A stretch of 64,000 bases of DNA from Caprimulgus europaeus (lineage: Eukaryota > Chordata > Aves > Caprimulgiformes > Caprimulgidae), in assembly GCA_907165065.1 (NCBI GenBank), contig OU015528.1:24882015-24946014 (forward strand). The letters are read 5' to 3'. The position numbers and the translations under genes are program-made. How positions within the stretch are numbered: position 1 is the first letter of the stretch; every line of letters starts with the position of its first letter. Of this stretch, positions 12,558 through 25,389 are shown piece after piece. Below the pieces are notes generated by a model. That model worked only from the letters and a program-made list of their open reading frames with translations, was not told the DNA's origin and did no database searches.

Positions 12558-14843
12558 AAAAAAAAAAAGAAGTGAGTTTTCCACTGGAAAAATATCACTT
12601 TTGTTGAAATGAGATTTTAATTAGAAACAAAGTCCATCTGTATGAGGATTAGGAGTAGTTTGCCCCACATGCTATCACAGTGCTAAACTGTGACTTTTTG
12701 GTTTAGGTCTTCAAGTCAAGTTTTCCTGCTTCCCAAGAAAAAAATACCTTCTGTAGGTTTTAATCTTATCATACAGTATAGCATAAAAAATTAAATTAGA
12801 AAACGTATTCATTTTTCCATTTTCTACATACTATCAAATTTAGGGCACCAGACTGTAAGAAGGTTTCTAAGCAAACAGTGAAAGTCAGTTGAAGTCTTAA
12901 AGAGCTCTCAGTCAAACATTACTCTTTCACAACAGCAAAAGATTCCATCTGAAACCATTGAAACCTCAACTTTAGTTAAATAAGAAAGTAAGCATCAGTC
13001 TGTTTTGTAGTGTAGTAAAGTGAGAGAAGAAGGAGAAAACAAGTGAATTGATAAGACTGAGGAAAGATGATGAAATCTGATTAAATGAGAGCATATGGGG
13101 AATTTGACATCAAGTCTACAGCTTTTAACAAACAATTCAGTGACCTAAATATAATTCTATACATCCGTTATACATAATTCAGTTACAGAAAGTATTTTCT
13201 AGCTGAAGTTCAACCTGCTTTAGTTGGACAAGAAATGTGTTTGATATGTTTCTCTTTCTGACTCAATGAACACAAATTACTGTACAGGTATTTGCTGTTA
13301 CTAATTTTGAAATCCCCTTCTATGTGTTTTCTCTAACATTTACAGATTTTTTTTTTTTCCTTAGTAAACACTTCTAGTAGTGTTTTCAGCTGACAGAATA
13401 TCCATAAAAATGAATGAGAGGAGATGAGAACACAGATTAAACAAATTCATTTAAACCTTGAAACCCTCCCTCTCTGAATACTTGGTTTGAGTGAAACCTT
13501 GGTAGAAACCTTTCAAATTGAAAAAAGTAGAAAATATTAGTGATACAAAAGGACATCAATTTTTGTGGGTCACAGCTTCACATATATGAGCATTGCTACA
13601 AATATACTTAATCTATTCACATCATTTCAGGTAAACAGTGAAGGAACATTGTGATCTCCAAGCACTAAAAACAGAAAATCCAAACAAATTTATTCTGAAA
13701 CACAGACAAGCCCGCATGAGAATAATGCATGCAAGTTGCTAGTTAAAATGTCTTCTGACCATGGTGTGATTTGTATTCTGAATACAGGTCATCTGTGTCC
13801 TGTAAATTTGTCCATATTCTCATGGGAGCAAATTGTAACAAGCATGGCAATTAAGTAGTTAAATATAAGTTTTTAATTGGATATCAATCTGCAAGAGGAA
13901 GAGAAGACTTTCAGGCTTCACAAATGAAAGAAAGTTCCTACATGCACTCACTTTTCTTCACAGGAGAGAAAGATTAGAATTCACAAACAGTGTTTAGACT
14001 GAAAGAAACAAGACATTAACAGCAGCTATTTGGAATAAGGCTTTGTGACATCTTGCATAGATAAGGTATTGTGAAGTGAGGCAAGAGGAGGTAATGTTCA
14101 TTTCTATAAAGTTAGATATTTAAAAGTTGTGGTCTGATGCTTTCCAGTCATCCCTTCATTTATGTCTCATGGTTTTGTATGGCCTAATAGGCCCTGAGAA
14201 TTTAATATATTTGCTTCATGAATTCATAAACCCTAACAAAGAATTCAAAGAGGGTTTGTATTTATAATATTATATACCTGCCAAGGATTTTAAGCAATAG
14301 TCTTGTTTAAACAGGATAATTATATGGGAAATTATTTAGCCTAATACACTTCTATAGCTCTTCATAATGGATTAATGGGAAATGCTATTCAGATCCTGCT
14401 TTGAGATTTGCCAGATGTGAATTTTTAATTTAAAGTGTGTAGGTGCTCTTTTTCTCTGATTGCTTAAATCCCCCGTCATGTGCCACTGCATAACATTGTT
14501 ACTTCTTGCAGAAATTTGATGATATCCAACTTGGGATGAAACAAACTCCAGGAGACTTTTAAGTATTCAGAATACTGTCCAAACCTGAACTCACCTAGAA
14601 CACCAAGAACTACAATTAAATTAATTAAACTCCTACAATGTGGCATTCAAAATGATTGCAAATGGGTAGAAACCTTTAGCTGAATGACAAGGTGTATAAT
14701 ACAACGCCTTCTCTTTCACTAACTGCAGTTTATATTGGCAAGATGTTAATAAGCTGATAAACCTGTCCTCCAGCTCAATCCAACAAATGCTGTTGTATTT
14801 ACAAGTCCATAAACCAGTATATCCAGTCAAAAAAAAGCCATTA

Positions 14844-14884
14844 AATCCATTACATGGATTTGCATGCATATATTGCATGCAAAT
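14844..14884. promoter_or_regulatory. two adjacent palindromes, the second with paired octamer motifs
   Basis: AATCCAT-TAC-ATGGATT (14844-14860) is a perfect 7-bp inverted repeat with a 3-bp spacer. Overlapping its right arm is ATTTGCATGC (14858-14867), paired with GCATGCAAAT (14875-14884) across a 7-bp spacer. The second pair contains ATTTGCAT and ATGCAAAT, the two orientations of the octamer bound by POU-domain factors. Function is unknown; a chance AT-rich palindrome is possible. Confidence 0.4.
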
Positions 14885-16351
14885 AAGACCAGCTAGAGAA
14901 GATTTTGTTAAATAGTGATATCTACTGGGCTAAAACTATAATTTTTTTTTCACTTCTATATCTTCTTAAACTTATATGTTTAAGAAAAATATTGAAACAT
15001 TAGTTGTACTATTTAAGATTCAAATAAATTGGAAATCATTTTCTAATCAATGTTAGAAAGTTCAAGAATGCAAAAAAGTACAAGTCAAAATCAAAGACAA
15101 TGCCACACATGCATAGCACTGATACAAGGGATCAGTTCCTTTTGCATTTTGCCTTATACTGTGTGGCAAAGTCTCCCAAATGCTGTCACTGTATTAGTTA
15201 TTTTTTTTCTCTCTAAAATACTCATCAATCCTATCTCACTTGCACCCAACATGTTCACATCTCCATTGTTGCTCATAACTGAACAGGCTCATGGGTATAC
15301 AGTTTCTGAGGACTCTGAAAGTGCGACCTGACTGTTTAGCAAGACATAAGTAGTGTGCCAAGAGCCTGAAGCATCAGCTCTGAAAGTACAGGCTGCTTCA
15401 GTGATTGCATGCAGAGTCCCAGGTGCTGCGTCTGTGTTATTACGTAAAACAGCGCTCAGGGTAGCCCCAGGGCCAGCAGAGCTGCCCATCTACCTTGTTT
15501 GCTTGTTGAATTACCCCAAAGGCTAGCTCTGGGGCAAACCTGCTGGTATTCCTGGATGGTAATGGAAATTTGCTATGTACCTAATCAACAACATTTTATG
15601 TAGCCTTCAGCTATTCTATTTGCCATTTCAGTGACATCAAGTAGGGGAAAAAAAAAAATAGTCTGGAGACTATTCCTTGAAGGTGCCCTCGGGTCCTTCC
15701 TAAGAGAACTCAAAATGTTTGCTGTCTTTAGGACAAAAGAGATTTCTTGCAGCTTTAGTTTAGGTTGCAGACAAAAGATATAATGGATGCCAAATGTGTA
15801 CAACACCCTCTCATTAACAGCAAATCTGAAGTCTTCACATAGGGTACAGTATAGAAGTATCCACAGTGCAGATGCTTCTGAAGTAGTGAAATGTTTCACT
15901 ACTGCTTAATTTTTATTTTTATTTTTTAAAGCATGGTCACGTGATCCAAAGACTGAATTGTTCTCTATCCATAGATCATGTATCTATTCCTGGCCTGATA
16001 AACTATAGTGCAAAAGTTAACTTCAACATTTAAAAACTTTTTAAAATACAATGAGGAACGCCTAAACTCGTATGTTTTATTTCACAAGTAGAATGAGATA
16101 GGCACATTCAAGTGTAGTTACTTGTTTGAATTACTTTCTCACACAGGACACTACCAGAGTAAGGAACATACTCGCAGCAGCTGGGCACTCTGCTTTTGTT
16201 TTTGCCTCTCTCTGCCCTGAAGTGATACCCCTGTAGTCACTTTTCCCCTTATTTCCCCCTGTATTTTTTCTCACAAGAGAAAAGCAAAAGGATTACACTA
16301 CATATTGTTCCTCTGAAAAGCAGGCAAGGGCCAAAAATGCACATGAATTTG

Positions 16352-16356
16352 AAACA

Positions 16357-16388
<32 letters not shown>

Positions 16389-16390
16389 CA
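16352..16390. repeat. (AAAAC)n microsatellite
   Basis: AAAC followed by several AAAAC units, slightly irregular at both ends. No adjoining element is recognised. Confidence 0.9.
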
Positions 16391-19300
16391 GGGGGCTGAA
16401 AGTGCAGTCTATGTAGCTATGCTGCTTAAGGCAACAGCTACTTTGAAAAGACAAATGCATGATCAGTATACTGGGTCCCTTCTTCCATCCCTTGTCCTAC
16501 TTTTCCCTATGATAAGCATCATGGCAGATGATTCTGAATCGAAACAAGGCATAATTCCAAGAGATAGTCTTTAGGTTAAGCTTTTTGGAAAAAAGGACCC
16601 CAAAAATCTAGAGCTCAAAACCAATAATTTATAATGCTACAGAATAAGAAGAAAACATACTCTTTAATAATAGGTGATCTTGGAGCACAGGTCTCTATCA
16701 ATGAGAATATTCTGTGATGAGTTTGCAATATGGCACAATAAAAGGCTGGTTTGTTTGTTTTTACTCTGTGTTCATCACATCTGAAATCCATAGTTTGACA
16801 TTAATTCATGCTTGAATATCAACACTATTGGATGTTTTGAGGTTTTTTTCCCAAATGTAGATCATAGAGAATCAAATAATCAAGACATGGTACTTTAGAA
16901 AATATTGAACCTTTCCTTCCTGAACTGTAGAAGCCTGACTTAAAGTATTGAAAAAAAGAGTGTGTGAGAATATAAGCACATTACAATGATTTTAAAATGT
17001 AGTGTTCCCAGAAAATGTATTCCCAAAAGTTCTAAAAGCTTTAGCCTGGAAACTATTAAAATCATTTTTATTGCTTTTAATGAGTCTAAAAAAAAATGGA
17101 GAATTTCAAAGGATTAAGGCACTAGTAAGTTTTTCCAGTGCTGAAAAAAATATTGGAAACAACATTAATTAGAGAGTGGGGATAGCCTGAAGCCAAGCTC
17201 AAGGAATGTAATGATATGATTAATCTGGGGCTCTGCCAAAAAACATTTAGGGACTAAAATTACCACCTACTCTTCAAGATCTGGAAGGTTTGAATATCAC
17301 CCAAGATATTTGCTGTCCATTTTCTAAGTAACATAGGTCTGGCTACTCCTGTGGTATAGAATATTTCAGCATCTCTAGGGTACCTGACCTATCACAAAAT
17401 GGCACTGGATTTAAACTTACAGTACTTGAAATTGGGAGTTTATAAATAATACATCTTTAAAATGACTTACTGAAAGATCTAATGGTATAGGTGTTACAAG
17501 GGAGCTGTTCATAAGTACTTCCAGTTAAATGCCTTCTACTATATTCAACAAATCTTTTTTATAAATAATCTAGACAATGATACCGAAATCATTACAGTCA
17601 AAACTATAGATAACAGATTGCAGGTTCAACAAATAATAAAGCGCAACACATCTACAAAAGTGCTTAAAGCTCTTGAAAAAATGGTTACTTCTCTTTCTTT
17701 TAAAAAGTGCCCTGTTAGGTTTATCTGGGAACAAATAAAAAAGGTCTATATTTAAATAACTGGACATTTAGCTTTGAAAAGGAATGAATCAAAGAAGGAT
17801 TTAGTGATTACGCTAGATGGTTGTCTTATTATATAAACTTAGTGCAATGCTCGGTAAAATTTGCCACAGAATACCCTACAGAAGTGAGATTATCTTGCTC
17901 CACAGTGTCAGTAAGTCCTTTGGTGCAATATCATGCATTCTTACTGTATCCACTCAAGAAATCATTAGCAAAAATTCCAAGTAGACTTTGGCTGCATAGC
18001 TTAATAAGCTAAAACAGTAAATTGCACAAAAAAAGGTTGAAGTTGGCTGATTCAAAGACTGTGGGTGCTTAAATATGGAGCAAAAGTTGAGATGGGAAGA
18101 AGGCTTTTGACATTACTGAGTAAGGGAAAAAAGTCAGTAGCTGGAAAAGGATTTTAGAAAACTCATCTTTAAATAATACAAAATTTCCTAGTATTGATAA
18201 TTAATTCTGATACAGCTTGTAACAGTGAAGATTGTAGTTTCAATATTGCTTGAAAGCTTTAAAGCAAAACTGTGTATATTGTTAAAGAGATCCTCTGACC
18301 CAAGTTTGAGAGGCATTCTTCAGCCCACAGGAGATAACTAAAGCAGAAGTGCTCTTTTTAGCTCTAAAGGGCTGTAAATATGACCATTAATTCTTTCCCT
18401 TCTTCATCTGCCTCAATGAATTTCCATTCTTAGTGAACTCTACAACTACATTTAATACTTCTATCACCATACATAAGGCAAATGACTTTAATCAAATCTC
18501 TTGATTTATGTCTTCTCTAGTTGTGTAATTTGGCTTCTGATTTTATGAGGGGTTTTATTTGAGTGGGTTTTAATATCATTGAAGGTGTCCTGATTGTAAA
18601 TGATCAGTCAAGTCTCTATTTGGCTCACTTGATTGCCTCTTTGATGGCATCACTAACCTCACCTGACTGTTGGCTATGTCCAAGAAGTGATCAATTCTAT
18701 TTAATTTACTTCTGTGTAATTTCTTTGGCATCATCACATCACTGACAAAGTAACTGCACAGCTGGCGTTCAGTGGATCTGTTCTGGTCACCTTTCTGCCT
18801 TGTTTATCTCTAAGCCCAGACACTGGTAAATAGCCTGAGGATTTAATGTCCCTTTCTGGGGCAAAAGGTGTTCTGTCCCCACTGTTTTATACTGCTGCTC
18901 CCTCTACTACAATATTGAGATTTAAAATCACATTCACTTTGAAATCAAGGTTAGAAATATTTTTCTTCAATTGACTTCATGCAAGTAAAATTCAGAAATA
19001 TTCTATTAAGGTGCATAGCTAGAAGACATATATCACATAAGCAAATACACATTAGAACTTTAGACATTTTAACTAAGCGTATTTGCAGCTGCACCTACAT
19101 TTGCAATTGTCCTGACACTTGGCTTATAGTTACCACTCTAACATGGTTTCCCTCAAGGTTTGGAGACTACCAGGGCTGAATTTCAAACCAAAGTTTATGT
19201 TTGGCCCTGATACGCACACAGTATTAATAAGGCTATTATTTCACTCTGAAAGGAAAGTATACAGTAAGCCAAGTCCTTAAGCTGTTGCTTAGCTTGCTAT

Positions 19301-19825
19301 TTCATTAATATATAATGCAACAAGACCCGTATTCAAATATAAACAAATTAATTATGTATGTAAATGAACTTCTAATTTAGGTGTTCTGAAATACAGCAAG
19401 GTTAACAGAATTACACTGAAGATATTATAACTGAAATTAGAATAACATAAATGTATTTTCATGTTGCTGGTTTAGAGACAGTATGAACAGTATTCAAATG
19501 GCTTTTGAACTTGATACATTTGCAGAGAATATGTTCAAAGTAATACCATAAAATGTGTTTGTTCTCTCTCTAGGCTTCATACATCTACTTTGTGGCTTAC
19601 TTTCATAACAAATATTTTTATTGTTGAGCTGTGTAATAGATATGACAGACCACATCCTGCAGCCTGCAAGGTATATGAACAGGCTCTGTATTAACAGAGG
19701 AGATAGTCTGTATAAGACTAGAATGTTGAGGCTCATTTGTCTTCAAATATGTCTTGTTTCCCTGTGACAATCAATAGATAATTTGAGCTAGGGGCAAGTA
19801 TTCATTTATGAACAAACTTCTGTGA

Positions 19826-19838
19826 TGATATATTTAAG
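19826..19838 (+). promoter_or_regulatory. LTR TATA-like box
   Basis: GATATATTTAAG lies where the TATA box sits in the type A LTR. The equivalent in the 51.2-kb copy, read on the minus strand, is GAGATTTAAG. It would be the core promoter of the U3 region. Activity is not shown. Confidence 0.45.
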
Positions 19839-20560
19839 AAAGAATAAAATACATTGCACAACAGCTAGGAGATAGGAGTGAGAAGATGCGAGAGAAACAA
19901 CTCTGCAGACACCAAGGTCATTGAAGAGGAAGGGGGAGGAGGTGCTCCAGGTGCCAGAGAAGATTCCTGTGCAGCCCATGGTGAAGAACATGGTGAGGCA
20001 GGCTGTCCCCCTGCAGCCCATGGAGGTCCACAGTGGAGTTGATATCCACCTGCAGCCCATGGAAGTCCTCACATTGGAGCGGATGGATGCCCCTGGAGAA
20101 GGCGGTGACTCTGTAGGAAACTTGTACTACGGCAGGCTCCTGGCAGGATTTGTGGCCCATGGAGAGGAGCCCACTCCGGAGCAGGTTTTCTGGCAGAACC
20201 TCTGTCCCATGGGGCTCACACTGGATCATTCTGTTTCTGAAACACTGTATATCATGGAAAGGACTCATACTGGAGTAGTTCTTGAAGAAGGACCAACGTT
20301 GAAGCAGTTCATGAGAACTCTATCCCATGAGAGAGACCCCATGGTGTAGTAACAGAAAACCATGAGAAGGAATGAGCAGAAGAGATGAAGTGTTATGAAC
20401 TGACTGCAAACCCTGTTTCTCATCCCCCTGCACTGCTCAGAGTGGAGAGACAGGAGAGTTAGGAATGAAGTTGAGCCCAGAAAGAAGGGAGGGATGAGGG
20501 AAGGAGGTTTTCATTTTGTTCTTATTTCTCACTATCCTACTCTATTTACAAATAATTGTA

Positions 20561-20566
20561 AATAAA
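20561..20566 (+). terminator. LTR polyadenylation signal AATAAA
   Basis: AATAAA followed by a T-rich and G/T-rich stretch, about 175 bp before the LTR end. This is the usual R/U5 arrangement. Confidence 0.5.
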
Positions 20567-20739
20567 TTAAATTCTTTTTCCCAAGTCAAGTTTGTTCTGC
20601 CTGCTTTACCTGTGACAGTAATTGGTATCTCAATCCATGACCTTATAGTTGTATTTTCTCCCCCTGTACTATTGATGGAGTAGGAGTGATAGAGCAGCTT
20701 GGTGGGCACCTGGTGACCAGCCAGGAACAGCCCACCACA

Positions 20740-21809
20740 CAAAGAAAAGCTCTCTCAATCTCCTTTAGAAAGCCCTAATCCTTGCATTTCCAGTTACATA
20801 CATTTATCCCAAGAGTGAGGGTGAGGCAGTCTTGGCTTTAATGCCCTCCTTACCATAAAGGAAGTTCAGTTTACATGTTTAAGTTCCTAGAAAAAATTCT
20901 ATAAACTATCTATTAAAAAAAATTTATTTACAGCACACAATAATTATTGTATCACTTTCCTCTTACACTGGGTCCCAGAACAGAATTTAGGATTCATTGG
21001 GTAAAAGACAAGTTACAACAAGGAACAAGCCTCTATAACCCAATAACCAAAGAACTCAACTAGTTTCTGTCTACTCCATCTTACCTAAAGACATTTGGAA
21101 ATTAGAACTCAGAGCCCTTTTTCCAAGCTGAAGGTTATATTCCTTTAAGTGTTTCATGAAACATTGTGTTGAGATTTGTAACTATATTTTAACTTTTCAA
21201 TAGGAAACTTAGGGGCATTAGATTCCATTCCAAAATACGAGACTGGCACTCATCAAATCAGTTAAGCAGAGCTTAGGAGCCTAGTTCAAGAATGATTTAA
21301 GAAAATACCTGCTAACCTACCATGGAGTCTGAGATACTTTGAATGCCTGAAATAGGATTTGATTGCCTGTGTGTTTGTATTTAGTGCCAATTTAGATATG
21401 CTACATTGTCCCAATTTATTTCTGTTTGCCTTTCTAGAAGTGCACTGATATCTTGTACCTGATATTGTGTATCACATCTGTCAGGCCTATGAGGACATGT
21501 TGGACAAACAGACATCTGAAAATGGGAGATGAATATTTGTCTGGGAAACTGAATCCTACTTTTAGGGCTTGAGAGAGAAATTTCTCTGTGCACATGAAGT
21601 TGTATTAGTAGGATTTTAAAGTTATGTCCTGATCTTTGGTAAGCAGTTAATTATTTGGATTAGTTATATAAGGTTCTATTCCCCCAGGAACAGATTTGTT
21701 CAAATCACACCTACCTTCTTAAGACTTAAATCAAAAAGAGTGCAAACTTTCAGTAGGCCCTTCCTAATCACTGTGTTCCTCATATTCGAAAATCTACCTT
21801 TTCTTTCAC
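20740..21809. other. unique AT-rich DNA, no gene seen
   Basis: About 1 kb between an LTR and a CR1 copy. No gene or other repeat is recognised. Confidence 0.5.
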
Positions 21810-22688
21810 CTTCAGCAATTTTGCAGATAATACAAAGTGGCAAGAAGTGGCTGAAAGATCAAAGGGTTGCGCTGCCATTCAGAAGGAACTCAACAGGCTG
21901 AAGAAATGAGCCAAGAAGAATCTTAAGAAGTTGAACAAATGAAAATGCCAAGTCCTGTACCTGGAGAGGAATAAATCCCCACACCAGCAAACTCTGGAGG
22001 CTGACTGTCTACAAAGCAGTTTTGCAAAAAATAATCTATTGGTCCTGATAGACAATAATTTGACCATGAACCAGAAGTGTACCATGATGTCAAAGAGAGG
22101 CAACAGCATCCTGAACAGCAATAGGAAAAGCATTGCCTGCAAGTTGACGGAGGTGATTCTTTTCTGCTCAGCACTAACAAGCATGTCCAGTTCTGGGCTC
22201 TCCATAAGAACTGTCATGGACATACCAGAGAGAGTCCAGTGCAGGAACACAAAGATGATTATGGGACTGGAGCACCTTTCATATAAGGAGAGTCTGAGGG
22301 AATTGGGACAGTTCTGTCTGGAGAAGAGAAGGTTTGGGGGCCTGACAGAGGGATGCAGGTCTCAGAAATGTTTATAAATATCTGATGAGAGGGAATGAAG
22401 ATACGGGAGCCAGATTCTTCTCACTGGTGCCCACTGACAGGACAAGAGGCAATGGACATAAATTGAAAAACAGAAAATTGCATAAGAACATAAAAATAAA
22501 TCAGTCAAATACTGGAAGAGGTTTCCCAGAGAAGTTGTGGAGTTTGTATCTCTCAAGATATTCAAAACCTGAGAGGAAACAGACCTGGACAACCTGCTCT
22601 AGTTGTTCCTACTCTGAGCAAGGCAGTTGGGCTCCATAGTGTCCAGAGGTCCTTTGCAATCTCAACTAGTCCTTGATTCTGTGATCCT
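21810..22688 (+). mobile_element. CR1 LINE, 5' truncated, decayed
   Basis: It begins in the reverse-transcriptase coding part at the catalytic box, where the frame reads FADN in place of FADD, and runs through the C-terminal region ('CGGGAGCCAG', 'GACAAGAGGCAATGG', 'GAAGTTGTGGAGT') to a 3' end of CTTGATTCTGTGATCCTG. The coding frame is broken by several shifts and stops; parts survive at 22039-22377 and 22385-22639. It is clearly older than the 53.4-kb copy. Confidence 0.9.
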
Positions 22689-24179
22689 GCTGTTTAGGTA
22701 CTTAACAGTGGACTTTTTGAACTAAGCCAAAAGAAGCCTTAATGGAGAATGAACATTTTCTTATTGCCATTCAAACTACACTGGATTATGGAATGCAGTT
22801 TACATTGTTGTTTGATCAGGCATCTATGTGTGGAACTGGTTTTGTGGGAATTAAGGGAATCTTTTAAGAACTTAAGTACTTTAAATTGGACAGGAAAAAA
22901 ATACACAATTTTTCTGTAGAAAACAATCTTTCATTGACATAATTTTGAAGGTTAATTTATTATTACATGAGCAATAAAATAACATTTGCTCTAGTAATTT
23001 ATTATACCACAGAATAAGTCTCTGATGCTCTCTTTTTAATACTAAAGCACTGTATGAGTAATGAATTTAGCATCATTTATTAGTACTGGATTTGCATTTA
23101 TGGTACAATTGCTGTTACTGCTGTTATATTTTATATTATGGTTTTCTATGAAAGTTGGGAGGTGTTAATCAACAGAAGAATGCTAGTTTAACAGACATGA
23201 GATAAAAGGACAGGGTGATAACAATCATTAGTTTAGAACTAATAAAATCTGTTGTGTATAATTTACCTGTAACAGTTAAGGCTCACTGTAATTGATCTGT
23301 CATTTTTTATCACTGTAAAATATGCTCCTATTCTCATTTTATGAGCTATTGTTACAAGACAGTTTGTAGGTGCCTTAGCTTGACTCATTGAATTCTATCA
23401 AAATTATAGGTGTCATCTTGAAAAGAAAGCCAGAATGGGACAAATATGCTCTTTATGCAACGTCTTCAGAATTCACAAGTCATTAGTAGATTAGTAGAGA
23501 GGATATTGGCCCAAAGTTTCTTAGGTGTGAAATAGTTTCAGGCAATTTCATTGCGAATCATTAAAGACTAAGTTGAATTGTTAATATCTAAAAGATTTAA
23601 AGCTAATTCTTGAGGAACATGTGACAGATGGGTATTGTGAGATGAGGATAATGATGTGAAATGGCCTTTGATAAGTCTTTCATTGTCTTTCATTTCTGAG
23701 ACATATTACCATTTACTCTATTTAGTTTCCTTTTTTCTCACTGCTGCTGTGATTTTTGGAAACAAGTCTTCCTTTATTTTAATGGCATACTGGATAAAAG
23801 AAGTCAGAAGACGCTTCCAGGAGGATGAAGTGAAGGCAACTTATGTGCTGGAGGAAGAGTGCCACCAAAAAATAACTAGACAAAATAATGCAAGATCTAC
23901 AGCTGATAAAAAAATTCTGAGATCAAGACTCACTATTGAATTGGATTACAGATTCACCATGCTCCAATCATTTAAAGATGTAATAGTGAACAAGAAAGTC
24001 ATTGCAGTAAGACTGAAACATAAGAAAGGAAGCAAAATAAGTCGTCCTTGGGTTCAGAAAAGTGATAAAATTAAATAAGAAAATGAAATGCAACTTGTGT
24101 AAGTGTTGCAAGGTATTTTCTTTCTATCCTGTGGTTGTTAACCTCCAGCACTGACTGTTATCAGCTGAAGGGTGAAAAA
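22689..24179. other. unique AT-rich DNA with one unexplained ORF
   Basis: No dispersed repeat is recognised. The one item of note is the 140-codon plus-strand frame at 23656-24078, listed separately. Confidence 0.45.
23656..24078 (+). CDS. unrecognised 140-codon ORF, doubtful
   Basis: The first 45 or so residues are hydrophobic (Leu, Ile, Phe and Ser rich, compatible with one or two membrane segments). The remainder is strongly basic and charged, with clusters such as EVRRRFQEDE and RLKHKKGSK. No conserved domain is recognised. A length of 140 codons in AT-rich DNA is at the edge of chance. There is no CR1 or LTR signature on this strand, and the neighbouring ERV remnant is on the opposite strand. 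It may be a chance frame, an exon read in part, or a remnant of an unknown element. Confidence 0.15.
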   Translation: MKWPLISLSLSFISETYYHLLYLVSFFLTAAVIFGNKSSFILMAYWIKEVRRRFQEDEVKATYVLEEECHQKITRQNNARSTADKKILRSRLTIELDYRFTMLQSFKDVIVNKKVIAVRLKHKKGSKISRPWVQKSDKIK

Positions 24180-25389
24180 AATGATAAAGCTTTCTTTCAC
24201 ACTTGACAGGAATCACTTCCAGAGGTTGTGGCTTGTACCTCACTCCCAATCACTTTGTCAATACCTTTTTCCCTAGCAATGGATCCCAATTGCTTGGCTT
24301 CCCAGCTTTCTAGTTCCATGCTATTGGCCCCATTGTCCTAGCATCCAGGTGGCATTGTGCTCACCTGGATGAGGGCTATGATCCTTTCAGATATCTCATA
24401 GCTCATTGAGGGACAGAGGTCAGGTAATTACCTCTGGTTCTGGCTCTTCCTCTGGTTCTTGTGATGGCCCCGATTCATTTTCATTTCTTACTATGTGAAC
24501 TGATTTATTTGTGTATTTCTTCTTCTGTATAGGGGCAATTGATACTGACATGGGTTGGTTGTCTCATTTGTCTGTGGTGCTTTTCACCAAGTTTTGAGTA
24601 ACCATAGCAGGTGGTAGGGTTGAAGTAACTGTAGTGGTTCTTGTTGCAGGAGTTGAAGTGGCTGCAGTGTCAGTCGCATGGAGTAGCTGTGATTTTGGTC
24701 ATGGGATTTGCAGTTACTGTGGTGTCTGTTGCAGGGATTGGTGTGACTGCACAGAACCCACAACTGCACCAAGCCAGTAGCAAATCTAAGCAAAATCACA
24801 ACATGATACACATTCAGCAACAGGATGATGTGTGAGCATCCCAAGCATATTCTAAATTCTTGAGTGCTTTTATAAAATGATCTGGAGAAGGGGAAAAAAA
24901 CATCAGATGTCCCCTTCATATGTTGACTCTCCAAGAAAAAGATGCAGGTGGTGACAAATCTTACAAGATGACTCCTCAAGTACAAGAATAAAGCCAGTTC
25001 TGCTGCTGCTCTGCCCTGCATGCCACCAACCACTGCTGAATACAGATACAAAAGCGGTCCAACTACACATAACTGTATAAGATCAAAAGCACCACAGCAC
25101 AGCAAAATGAAACTTTACTCAGCAAAACAGCATCCCTAATCCCAATCCAATGCCTAGAGGTGAGAAACCACACATAAATACTAGCAAGTAGTATATATGG
25201 CAAGTAAGGTGCTACATAAAACAACTCTAAAAATAACTTCGAGAGCACAGAAAAGAACATTCTGATCAGCAATGACCAAATCAGAAACCACTTAATGAAT
25301 GCCTATAGCAGATTTTGTTTTAACACACTCTGGTCAGATCTTGCCATTATCTTGACCCTTCAGACCCCACATTTGGTGCCAAAAAGGAC
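24180..25389 (-). pseudogene. ERV leader and gag-like remnant, broken
   Basis: This lies directly inside the minus-strand 5' LTR and its primer-binding site, so in the element's own direction it is the leader followed by the start of gag. Two open frames remain: 25063-25272, a 69-codon, very hydrophobic frame rich in Leu, Val and Phe; and 24584-25105, 173 codons, whose first 90 residues are hydrophobic and whose end is rich in Leu, Gln and Pro. A Thr/Pro/Ala-coding repeat region (about 24590-24760) is followed by an acidic Glu-rich stretch (about 24430-24480), then by sequence interrupted by stops. No pol or env part follows, and no second LTR is present to the left. The left limit is approximate. 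Assignment to gag rests on position and composition. Confidence 0.5.
25364..25381 (-). promoter_or_regulatory. ERV primer-binding site, lysine tRNA type
   Basis: Read on the minus strand it is TGGCACCAAATGTGGGGT, 8 bp after the LTR end. It resembles the primer-binding sites complementary to the 3' end of tRNA-Lys(1,2), with a few substitutions consistent with age. Its position marks the adjoining LTR as the 5' LTR of a minus-strand provirus. Confidence 0.6.

Larger units (their letters stand above)
12570..19818. other. unique AT-rich DNA, no gene seen
   Basis: Over 7 kb with no recognised gene or dispersed repeat. It contains an (AAAAC)n microsatellite at 16352-16390 and the adjacent palindromes at 14844-14884, both listed separately. 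A slightly GC-richer patch lies at about 15360-15540. The longest open frame (15585-15899, minus, 104 codons) has no motif. Confidence 0.5.
19819..20739 (+). mobile_element. ERV LTR, plus strand, 5' truncated (type A)
   Basis: The right end is CCCACCACA, the standard avian ERV LTR terminus, preceded by 'GGTGGGCACCTGGTGACC'. The minus-strand LTR at 51209-52113 is homologous: in reverse it has the same 'TGTGGTAGG' end, tandem 'CTGCAGCCCATGG' units and TATA region. Here those GC-rich units recur at about 19973, 20008 and 20052. The copy starts just upstream of the TATA-like box, and the first 200 or so bases expected from the 63.2-kb and 51.2-kb copies are missing or unrecognisable. It is probably a decayed solo LTR. 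A 142-codon open frame (19921-20349) lies wholly inside the repeat units and is not called a gene. Confidence 0.75.

Noticed and set aside
12219..12612. Several overlapping open frames of 85-123 codons on both strands
   Set aside because: They are translations of the (CTTTTT)n tract in every frame (poly Phe-Leu, Phe-Ser, Lys-Arg, Lys-Glu), not genes.
19921..20349. 142-codon plus-strand ORF with repeated QPM-like units
   Set aside because: It lies entirely in the GC-rich tandem units of an LTR, and related LTR copies do not keep the frame.
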